Shown here: piece by piece, positions 57,468 to 64,000 of the stretch
How positions within the stretch are numbered: position 1 is the first letter of the stretch
How the letters are laid out: every line of letters starts with the position of its first letter
Assembly (NCBI GenBank): GCA_963783945.1
Contig: CAWAPS010000004.1
Span: 62,001 to 126,000, forward strand
Length of the DNA stretch: 64,000 nt
Source: CAWAPS01 sp963783945
GTDB taxonomy: Bacteria > Actinomycetota > Acidimicrobiia > Acidimicrobiales > Palsa-688
Direction: 5' to 3'
The notes under the pieces: model-generated
What the model was told of the DNA's origin: nothing
The model's database searches: none
The model's input: the letters and a program-made list of their open reading frames with translations, nothing else
Translations under genes and position numbers: made by a program

Positions 57468-57566
57468 TCTGCGGGGCGCGTCCTGGGTTCCAGGCGGTTT
57501 CCCGGAGTGATCCCAGGCCTAGCCTCCGGCAGGAGCGAGTGCTAGGCAACGCCGGGCTCAGGGGAT

Positions 57567-57630
57567 GCCATAACGACGCCAGACTCAACCATAAGGCCGT
57601 TGCCGGACCCGCAGATATTCGGCTCTTGCA
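57567..57630 (+). repeat. attC-like repeat 20
   Basis: Left half GCCATAACGACGCC (57567), right half GATATTCGGCTCTTGC (57613). Overlaps a second inverted pair, GGCAACG (57545) and CGTTGCC (57598). Confidence 0.6.
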
Positions 57631-57648
57631 CCTGGCCTGGAGCCTAGG

Positions 57649-57900
57649 GTGGTCACCGTGAGCGGCTACGCGTCACCAGGCGTGTGCGACATCTGTGGGC
57701 AGCCCATCGAAGCGTGCGCTGCCTTCGTGAACATCGGCCCAACCGACCGGACTGATCCTTCGAGGCCGAGGACTCGCCGGTGGGTGCCCGCACGAACCGA
57801 CATCCACGGCTGGACTCCCTTCGCGCTGGACCACCCCCACTGCTTCGCTGAGGTCAACGGACAGGGTGCCCCGGATCGCTCGATGGCACAGACGCCTTGA
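57649..57900 (+). CDS. Small putative zinc-binding protein
   Basis: About 80 residues from GTG 57649 or 57658: SGYASPGVCDICGQPIEACA has C-x2-C, and FALDHPHCFAEV has H-x2-C about 55 residues later, a plausible zinc site. Intact. Unknown function. Confidence 0.55.
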   Translation: MVTVSGYASPGVCDICGQPIEACAAFVNIGPTDRTDPSRPRTRRWVPARTDIHGWTPFALDHPHCFAEVNGQGAPDRSMAQTP

Positions 57901-57920
57901 GCCAGCCCGCCGACCCAGAA

Positions 57921-57982
57921 TGACAGCGCATCCAGTTACGCCAGTCCTGGCGGGGCCGCGCTCGACCTTCGGCAATAGGCGC
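57921..57982 (+). repeat. attC-like repeat 21
   Basis: Left half GACAGCGCATCCAGTTACG (57922), right half CTTCGGCAATAGGCGC (57967). Length about 61 bp. Confidence 0.7.
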
Positions 57983-58041
57983 TCATCGTCCGGCTTTAGA
58001 GTTGACACCGGAGCTAAGCGGCCATAAGGCATTGTGTCTTC

Positions 58042-58490
58042 GTGCCAACTGACACCCACGTGGACTTCCTCGGTTACCTACGTCGACGGATGATACGACT
58101 CTGGGTGATCGCTGGATCAGTCTTGGTCCTAGGGATCATCCTCGAGGTCGCAACCTCGGACTCGATATTAGAGTTCGTCGGTGCGGTGCTGTTGATAGTC
58201 GGAGTCCTAGCAGTACCATCAGCGCTCCTCGGGGAGCGGACGCTCGCTAAGGGTCGGGTTTTGTTCGAGGGCGGAAGTCGACCCCTCCAGATGTGGACCT
58301 ACCCCATCCGTGGTCGCGGAGGTTGGACCGTGGCGGTGTTAGCCACGTTCGACGAGATTGGTTCGGAGAACCGGACGCCCATGGCTCAAGTCAAGACGGG
58401 CTGGTTCACCGCTGGCATCGCTGAGAAGCCAACAGGGGTCGCCCAGGTTTACGGCGTGCTCGAATCAGGTATGGGTTTGTCAAGCAGATC
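58042..58490 (+). pseudogene. Membrane protein cassette gene, 5' part (split by IS21)
   Basis: GTG 58042 begins VPTDTHVDFLGYLRRRMIRL, helices WVIAGSVLVLGIILEVATSD and FVGAVLLIVGVLAVPSALLG, then an outer domain (LFEGGSRPLQMWTYPIRGRG, VAQVYGVLESGMGLSSR). Interrupted at 58490 by the IS21 element; the probable 3' end is at 62170-62255. Confidence 0.6.
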
Positions 58491-58526
58491 TGGCCCCGCT
58501 GTGATCACCAGTTTTGGCCCCACTGC

Positions 58527-59309
58527 TCAGGTTGGTTTCTTGCGACCTCGGCCGGTCTTGGTGGTGAGTAGCCGGTAGCTCTCGGTGCCGGTTTCGACGA
58601 TGTGGGCGTTGAAGGTGAGCCGGTCAACGATGGCGGCGACGAGGCGGGGGTCGGTGACGATCTGGCCCCATTCGGAGAAGGGCAGGTTGGAGGCGGTGAC
58701 GATGGAGGCCCGTTCTTCTCGTTCGGTGATGATCTGGAACAGCAGTTCGGCGCCGCGGCTGTCGAGTTGCACGTAGCCGAGTTCGTCGAGGCAGAGGAGG
58801 TCGAGGCGGCCGTAGCGGCCCACGATGCGCGAGAGGCGTCGTTCGTCGGCGGCTTCGGCCAGTTCGTTGACCAGTTGGGCGGCGGTGACGTAGCGGACCC
58901 GGCGTCCTTGTTCGCAGGCGGCGACGCCGAGGGCAATCAGTAGGTGACTTTTTCCTGTGCCGGACTCGCCGAGCAGCACGACGGGCTCACCAGCGGAGAG
59001 GTAGGCGCCGGACGCCAGGGTGGCGATGGTGGCCGGGTTGACGGTGGGCGCAGCAGCCAGGTCGAAGTCGGCCAGGCGTTTGAGCCGAGGGAAGCGCGCT
59101 TCGTGAATGCGCCGGCTGCGCCGTCGTTCGGCTCGGTCGTCGGTCTCGGCGGCCAACACGTCAGCGAGGTAGACCAGATAGGAGGTCTGCTGGCGGTTGG
59201 CGGTCTCGGCCCGTCGGCCCGCTTCGGCCCGGACGGTGGGCAGGTGCAGTTCGATGGTGGCGGCGCCGATGGCGGCGAGCGCGGCATTGTCGGTCATCTT
59301 GGTGGTCAT
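58527..59309 (-). CDS. istB: IstB-like ATP-binding transposition helper
   Basis: 260 residues, intact. AAA+ ATPase: PVVLLGESGTGKSHLLIALG (Walker A), GRLDLLCLDELGYVQLDSRG (Walker B), IVTASNLPFSEWGQI and DRLTFNAHIVETGTESYRL, the family ending. Start ATG 59309 overlaps the istA stop, as usual. Confidence 0.92.
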   Translation of the reverse strand: MTTKMTDNAALAAIGAATIELHLPTVRAEAGRRAETANRQQTSYLVYLADVLAAETDDRAERRRSRRIHEARFPRLKRLADFDLAAAPTVNPATIATLASGAYLSAGEPVVLLGESGTGKSHLLIALGVAACEQGRRVRYVTAAQLVNELAEAADERRLSRIVGRYGRLDLLCLDELGYVQLDSRGAELLFQIITEREERASIVTASNLPFSEWGQIVTDPRLVAAIVDRLTFNAHIVETGTESYRLLTTKTGRGRKKPT

Positions 59310-60841
59310 TACGCCTCCAGCAGATCGTCGTAGCGGTTCAGGGTCGGTTTGGGTCGGTCGAAGCGGGCCAGTTCCCCGATGGGAAGCGCCGGGGTAGTCG
59401 AGTCCTCGGCCGTTTTGCGGGCCTCGATCAACACCACGGCCGGGTCGACCGAGTCGACGGACAGGGCGGCGTTCATGCCGGCGATGACCGCGCCCGCCGG
59501 CATGGTGCGATGGGCCAGGAGGACCTCGATCAAGGCTTTGGTGCCGTCGCGTTCACCGAGACGGCGTCGGGCCTGGTTCCAGAACCGGTCGTGGGTGTCA
59601 GTGAATCCGCCCGAGGCGCGGGCCCGGGCCAAGGCGGTGGCGTTGCGCATGGCGCCCGGTTTGGCGGCCAGCACCTCTAGGTAGTGGTCCAGGGTCAGGA
59701 CCTCGCTTCCTTTCAGGACTCCTCGAGGGTGGCGAGCCACCACCCGCGAACCGTCAAGGACCTCGACACTGTCCGCGCCCAGGCGCACCTCCAGACGTTG
59801 GGCCACGTAGCGGACCGGGACCGAATAGAACACCTGGCGCACCGACACCCTGGCCTTGTGGTCGACCCGGGGTCGTAAAGACAGGGCCACCTGGAACGGC
59901 TCTCCCGGCAGCGACGACAGGAAGTCCCGTTCGACGGCGAAGTGATCGGCCACCGACTCTCGTCGCCGGCTGATGTGACGGGCCGAGTCCTTGGCCGATG
60001 CGACGGTCAAGAGCTCGTTGAGCTCGGCCATCGACGCCACGTGCGGGACCGGCACCAACCAGCGGCGGCGGAACCGGCCGATCTCTCCTTCCACCCCGCC
60101 CTTTTCGTGGCTGCCCTCGAGACCCGGCCGGCAATAGAACGAGTCGAAGCGGTAATGCGAACGCAACGCCACGAACCGCTCCGACTCGGCCCGATCCCGG
60201 CCTTTCATCACCCGCACCACTGCCGCTTTCAAGTTGTCGTAGCGAAGCGTGCCCGGCACCCCACCGAACGTCTCGAACGCGTGGACGTGCCCGTCCAAGA
60301 ACACTTCCTGGGCCTCGTTCAGATAGGCCCGGCGGAACGCCTGCCCCGACGCCGACAGCCGCATCACGAACAGGTGCACCACCGTCAGAACCCCGTCCAA
60401 GTAGACGCTGATATCGCCGAAGTCGACCTCCGCCTCCTCGCCCATCGGATGGCGCTGAGCGACCATCACATCGAACAACGGGAACGCCTCTCGGCGACGA
60501 ACCTCGCCCACGTAACGGCGCACCGTCGACTCCGCCACCGCCGCGCCGTGCTCGTCCACCAAGCGCTCCCACACCCGCCGGCCGGTGTGACGCTGCTTGC
60601 GCGGCGCGGTCCGGTCCGCCTCCAACCAGCCGTCGATGACCGCCTTCCACGGCCCCAACGCCGGCGCCACCCGAGGCGGCGACGGCCGCCGAGACGGAGG
60701 CACGGCCGACACCAACGCCGCCCGTACATCCCGGCGATGAATCCCGAACCGGCGAGACAACTCCCGGATCGACAGCCCCTCCCGGGCATGCGCCTTACGT
60801 ATCTGCTCGTACAGCTCCACCTTCGACCTCGGCCTGGGCAT
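59309..60841 (-). CDS. istA: IstA-like IS21 transposase
   Basis: 510 residues, intact. N-terminal helix-turn-helix (GLSIRELSRRFGIHRRDVRA), integrase core with EEAEVDFGDISVYLDG (first Asp), TLRYDNLKAAVVRVMKGRDR (second Asp) and LEGSHEKGGVEGEIGRFRRR (Glu), then a C-terminal domain. I use ATG 60841 (MPRPRSKVELYEQIRKAHAR); the open frame continues 15 codons upstream without coding character. Confidence 0.92.
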   Translation of the reverse strand: MPRPRSKVELYEQIRKAHAREGLSIRELSRRFGIHRRDVRAALVSAVPPSRRPSPPRVAPALGPWKAVIDGWLEADRTAPRKQRHTGRRVWERLVDEHGAAVAESTVRRYVGEVRRREAFPLFDVMVAQRHPMGEEAEVDFGDISVYLDGVLTVVHLFVMRLSASGQAFRRAYLNEAQEVFLDGHVHAFETFGGVPGTLRYDNLKAAVVRVMKGRDRAESERFVALRSHYRFDSFYCRPGLEGSHEKGGVEGEIGRFRRRWLVPVPHVASMAELNELLTVASAKDSARHISRRRESVADHFAVERDFLSSLPGEPFQVALSLRPRVDHKARVSVRQVFYSVPVRYVAQRLEVRLGADSVEVLDGSRVVARHPRGVLKGSEVLTLDHYLEVLAAKPGAMRNATALARARASGGFTDTHDRFWNQARRRLGERDGTKALIEVLLAHRTMPAGAVIAGMNAALSVDSVDPAVVLIEARKTAEDSTTPALPIGELARFDRPKPTLNRYDDLLEA

Positions 60842-60984
60842 GCACCCACGCTCCGAAGCCCGCCCGACCAGGTGGTGGATCCCCAAACAGGTGGGGCCAA
60901 ATCAGATGACTTGGGTTCAAGGGATCCGCGCAACAGCTCGGCCAGCAAGCCAAGTTTGGTGAGCTCGTCGAAAGGAGGTCATGA

Positions 60985-62131
60985 GTGCCGAAGCGGATCT
61001 GTCCCGAACTGGAGCGTGAGGTCAAACGTCTCGCGAACAAGGGGCACACCTTGCGGGAGATCAGCCGAATATTGGGCTGCTCCCGTCACGCTGTGACTAA
61101 CACGCTGATGCGTGAACCCAAGCCGCCAGCAGTGACCGACTGGAATCCTTCGCCAGCGCGGTTGTCGCTGAGGGAGCGGGAGGAGATCCGGGCCGGTATC
61201 GAGCGTGGCGATAGCCTCACGACCATCGCCGGCAGGGTAGGACGGGCCGTCTCGACCGTGTCTCGAGAGGTCGCCACCAACGGCGGCCGGGTCGAATATC
61301 GAGCCTGGCGTGCGCACCGCTGCGCCGCTGAACAGGCGAGGCGGCCCAAGGCGGCGAAGCTGGCCCATCCGCCGCTCGCCAAGCAGGTGACGGCCTGGTT
61401 GGAGGAGTGGTGGTCGCCGGAGGAGATCGCCGGCCGCTTGCGGACGGAGTTTCCAGACGATCCGATGATGTGGGTGAGCCACGAGACGATCTACCAGTCG
61501 TTGTTCGTCCAAGGCCGCGGCGAGCTGCGCCGGGAGCTGTCACGGTGCCTGCGCACAGGAAGAGCTGCTCGCCGCCCGCGCAGCCGGATGAGCAGGCCGG
61601 GCGGGATCCCCGGCAAGGTCATGATCTCTGAGCGCCCAGCCGAGGCCGACGACCGAGCGGTGCCCGGGCACTGGGAAGGCGACCTCATCATCGGCGCCAA
61701 CCAGCGATCCGCGGTCGGCACGCTCGTCGAGCGGACCAGCGGGTACGTCCTGTTGCTGCATCTACCCCACGGGCGGGACGCCGAGACGGTCAACGAGGTC
61801 ATGAAGGCGGGCATCATCGAAACTGCCCGAAGCCCTACGACGGAGCATCACCTGGGATCAGGGCAGGGAGATGTCTGCCCACGCCCAGTTCACTGTCGAC
61901 ACGGGCATCCAGATCTACTTCTGCGACCCTCACAGCCCCTGGCAGCGACCGTCTAACGAGAACACCAATGGCCTGCTCCGTCAATACATGCCCAAGGGCA
62001 CCGACCTCTCTGTCCATAGCGCCGAGGACCTCGAACGATTCGCCACCAGTCTCAACAACCGTCCCCGCAAGAGACTCGGATTTATGAAACCATCCATGAA
62101 GTTCGCCGAGCTTCTTGCGTTGACCGCCTGA
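60985..62131 (+). pseudogene. IS30-family transposase, one frameshift
   Basis: GTG/ATG region near 60985: MPKRICPELEREVKRLANKG, HTH LREISRILGCSRHAVTNTLM and a second HTH LTTIAGRVGRAVSTVSREVA; VPGHWEGDLIIGANQRSAVG (first Asp); after a shift near 61820 SITWDQGREMSAHAQFTVDT (second Asp) and SPWQRPSNENTNGLLRQYMP (Glu); end KRLGFMKPSMKFAELLALTA. All DDE residues are present. Element ends are near 60915 and 62150 but not sharp. Confidence 0.85.
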
Positions 62132-62169
62132 ATCCGCCTGATCAAAACGGCCCTAAGTGGGGCCAGATC

Positions 62170-62255
62170 AGATGATCACACCCACAGGTAAGACGATCCT
62201 TGCCATCAGCGAGAATGGCGGAGTCGTGGGAAAGGCGAAGGTCCTGCGACCATAA
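62170..62255 (+). pseudogene. Probable 3' end of the split cassette gene
   Basis: MITPTGKTILAISENGGVVG then KAKVLRP and a TAA that lies inside the next attC-like left half (CCATAACG). Joining it to the 5' part needs one more indel besides removal of the IS. Confidence 0.5.
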
Positions 62256-62327
62256 CGATCTGTCTTGCACTCAAGCCGGTCCGTAGGTCACCCGGGCAAG
62301 GCACCCGGGAATCGGCGGTAGGGCGCG
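62250..62327 (+). repeat. attC-like repeat 22, before integrase B
   Basis: Left half CCATAACGATCTGTC (62250), right half GAATCGGCGGTAGGGCGC (62309). Same position and sequence type as repeat 2 before integrase A. Confidence 0.65.
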
Positions 62328-62480
62328 TTCTCAGGTGCTCTTGTGCAGGGAGGCGACCTTCGGATGGTGACCGCGGAGGGTGGTAGGAGAGGGTCGTAGC
62401 GTCGGTTGCCCTGATAGTCGCCAGGCGTGGCTGCTGCGGCTTGCCAGGTCTCGGCCCGATCCTGGAGGTGCCACGTCACC

Positions 62481-63395
62481 ATGCCCGAAACCATCCCTGA
62501 CTCCGCGGTGGCGGTCACGACCGTCTTCTCCGACACCGAACGCTTGGCGCTCGGCGGGTTCCTGGCCGGATATAGCGGCCAGACCCGCGACGCCTACAGC
62601 TTGGACTTGCGCCAGTTCGCCGCCTGGTGCACCTCGCACGGCCTCCGGCTCTTCGACGCCCGCCGGGCCGACATCGAAGCCTTCGGCCGGGCGCTGGAGA
62701 CCCTCGGCCGGGCCCGGGCCACGGTGTCGCGCCGGTTGTGCACGGTGGCCGGCTTCTACCGCTACGCCGTCGAGGAAGAACTGCTCGACCATTCCCCGGC
62801 GGTGCACGTCCGCCGACCCCGGCTGGACTACGAATCCCACGCCGTCGGCCTAGACCGAAACGAGATCGGAGCGCTGCTCGTTGCCGCCGGCCTGGGCGGC
62901 CGGGCCGAGCATGCCCTGGTGTCGCTGTTGGCGCTCAACGGGCTGCGGGTGTCCGAAGCCTGCGGCGCCAACATCGAAGCCCTCGCCCTCGAACGCGGGC
63001 ATCGCACCCTGACCGTGCTACGCAAGGGCGGCAAGGTGGTCACCGTGCCGCTGGCTCCTCGGACGGCCCGGGCGGTCGACCTGGCTGTCGGTGAGCGCTG
63101 CGAAGGCCCCATCTTCGTCGGCCCCGACGGTCATCGTCTCGACCGTCACGCCGCCGCCCGGATAGTCCACCGGGTAGCCCACCGGGCGGGCATCACCAAG
63201 GTCGTGGGGCCCCATACATTGCGCCACGCCTTCATCACGGCGGCCCTGGATGCCGGCGTCCCGCTCCGGGACGTACAAGAGGCGGCCAGCCACGCCGATC
63301 CGAGGACCACGATGCGCTACGACCGCGCCAGGGTCTCCCTCGACCGCCACGCCACGTACATTGTCGCCGCGTTCGTCGCCGGAGCCGCCCGATAG
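62481..63395 (+). CDS. Tyrosine recombinase B of the cassette array
   Basis: 304 residues, intact. ATG 62481 after CCTGGAGG. SAM-like domain (LGGFLAGYSGQTRDAYSLDL, LRQFAAWCTSHGLRLFDARR), then catalytic Arg156 in NGLRVSEA, Lys in RKGGKVVTVPLA, His245/Arg248 in HTLRHAFITA, ASHADP and Tyr280 in TTMRYDRA. The length and lack of an extra segment between Lys and HxxR make it Xer-like rather than IntI-like. It is about 75 percent identical to the product at 42522. Upstream and downstream features are shared with that copy. Confidence 0.9.
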   Translation: MPETIPDSAVAVTTVFSDTERLALGGFLAGYSGQTRDAYSLDLRQFAAWCTSHGLRLFDARRADIEAFGRALETLGRARATVSRRLCTVAGFYRYAVEEELLDHSPAVHVRRPRLDYESHAVGLDRNEIGALLVAAGLGGRAEHALVSLLALNGLRVSEACGANIEALALERGHRTLTVLRKGGKVVTVPLAPRTARAVDLAVGERCEGPIFVGPDGHRLDRHAAARIVHRVAHRAGITKVVGPHTLRHAFITAALDAGVPLRDVQEAASHADPRTTMRYDRARVSLDRHATYIVAAFVAGAAR

Positions 63396-63406
63396 CCAGC
63401 GAACAG

Positions 63407-63444
63407 GGGGTGGGTCGCGGCTCTCGTCACCGCGAGCCCACCCC
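63407..63444 (+). terminator. Strong hairpin after integrase B
   Basis: GGGGTGGG.CGCGG and CCGCG..CCCACCCC pair over 13 bp, 12 bp after the stop codon. It could end transcription or be part of the recombination site. Confidence 0.6.
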
Positions 63445-63474
63445 GGCGGGCACGCATAGTGGCATCCCGTCCGA

Positions 63475-63492
63475 GCACTGCCGTCGTTATGG
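63475..63492 (+). repeat. attI-like site B
   Basis: GCACTGCCGTCGTTATGG; GTT lies 91 bp after the integrase stop. The 14-base core is identical to that after integrase A. Confidence 0.5.
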
Positions 63493-63564
63493 CCGCCTTA
63501 CTCCGTTTTGGGATGTGCCCGTAGCCAAGCGCAGATGAAGTGTTCGGGCGCATGTTGTCGAGTC

Positions 63565-63996
63565 CTACTCCATGACCCGCTTTTCAAGAAGGTCAATGAC
63601 CAGACGGCGGCGCCATGGCTCGGTGGGCTCCCATCCTGACGCCGGTTCCAATCGGAGTACCAGGCGCGACGCATCCTTCGGGATGTGCCCACCGATGTCT
63701 CTGGTTCCGTGGGTCGCCGGCCCCCCGGCCGCTGGCGCCATCACTCCGCCGTTGTGGTCATGATATTCGGTCCCCAGATCGTCTGACGCGTAGAGCATCC
63801 AGTACCAAAAGAAAGGATCCACGTCGCGCTCTGCTTGCTCGAGCCCGGGTACGAACTCGTAGTGGAAGTCCGGCTCAAGGTCCTTGACACCGACCACTTC
63901 GTTGTCATGTTCCGGGAGAACCTTGCGGAAGCTGCCGAAGTTCGCCGGGCCAGTTTGTGCCGATCTTTTCTGCCGCTCGGCTTCGCTGTCCGCCAT
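63565..63996 (-). CDS. Hypothetical cassette protein
   Basis: 143 residues from ATG 63996, four bases from the window end: MADSEAERQKRSAQTGPANF, FRKVLPEHDNEVVGVKDLEP, FFWYWMLYASDDLGTEYHDH, RRRLVIDLLEKRVME. Intact. First gene after the attI-like site of integrase B. No family recognised. Confidence 0.6.
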   Translation of the reverse strand: MADSEAERQKRSAQTGPANFGSFRKVLPEHDNEVVGVKDLEPDFHYEFVPGLEQAERDVDPFFWYWMLYASDDLGTEYHDHNGGVMAPAAGGPATHGTRDIGGHIPKDASRLVLRLEPASGWEPTEPWRRRLVIDLLEKRVME

Positions 63997-64000
63997 CCAC

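Larger units (their letters stand above)
58491..62165. mobile_element. IS21-family element with nested IS30-type element
   Basis: Ends TGGCCCCGCTG (left) and AGTGGGGCCA (right) form TG...CA inverted repeats and are flanked by GATC on both sides (58487-58490, 62166-62169), a 4-bp target duplication as in IS21. A second TGGCCCCAC copy lies inside the left end (58515) and another before istA (near 60890). The IS30-type gene sits between the inner and outer copies at the right end. Confidence 0.8.

Noticed and set aside
58602..59333. Plus-strand genes over istB
   Set aside because: Reverse frames of istB, which has clear Walker motifs.
41330..64000. Cassette region as a CRISPR array
   Set aside because: Repeats are 57-85 bp, imperfect, hundreds of bases apart and separated by genes; no cas genes are present.

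Overview
This 64 kb window is very GC-rich DNA from an actinobacterium. A WhiB-type iron-sulfur regulator, the actinobacterial conjugation set (DUF4913, DUF6112-like, SCO6880-like and VirB4-like proteins) and the codon bias fit this, and an Acidimicrobiia-like lineage is my guess. Almost everything is accessory DNA: pieces of two or three conjugative elements, a degraded RHS toxin region, several insertion sequences and a long array of small cassette-like genes.

Layout. 1-7.5 kb is the end of an integrative conjugative element: VirD4/TraG coupling protein, HNH protein, DUF4913, WhiB, CHC2/Toprim primase, then tyrosine integrase and excisionase on the minus strand next to a 3' fragment of tRNA-Ile (probable att site). 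7.9-9.7 kb holds a SAM methyltransferase and a PhyH-type dioxygenase. 10.3-16 kb holds a lipoprotein and an RHS/YD-repeat gene interrupted by an IS630-type element, followed by a small two-helix membrane gene (candidate immunity). 16-21 kb is debris: a second TrwC-like helicase fragment, an IS1380 remnant, and a nuclease-like gene split by an intact ISAzo13-type element. A tRNA-Arg 3' fragment lies at 21.1 kb. 21.6-26 kb holds small lipoprotein, membrane and HTH genes. 26-29.6 kb is a MobF relaxase on the minus strand; 32-33 kb is an XRE regulator with cutA; 33.2-41.2 kb is a type IV secretion cluster on the plus strand.

41.3-64 kb is the most unusual part. More than twenty small genes, mostly unrelated and mostly of unknown function, lie singly or in pairs. 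Between them recurs a 57-85 bp imperfect inverted repeat: a left half resembling CATAACGC..ATCC and a right half resembling GATTCGGCGNTANGGCG. This is the organisation of integron attC sites and gene cassettes. Two closely related tyrosine recombinases (42.5 and 62.5 kb) sit in it. Each is preceded by one of these repeats and followed by a hairpin and the sequence GCACTGCCGTCGTT about 90-100 bp after the stop codon, like an attI site downstream of the integrase. They lack the insertion typical of IntI, so this may be an integron-like system built on a Xer-type recombinase. Cassette cargo includes an SDR oxidoreductase, an APH-type kinase, an ECF sigma/anti-sigma pair, a DUF4259 protein, a VWA-like protein and a lipoprotein with seven C-x5-C repeats. 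An IS21 element containing an IS30-type element interrupts one cassette.

Many genes, above all the conjugation genes, are broken by single-base indels at G/C runs without matching nonsense mutations, while transposases and several cassette genes are intact. Much of this is probably sequencing or assembly error, so the term 'pseudogene' for those genes is provisional.
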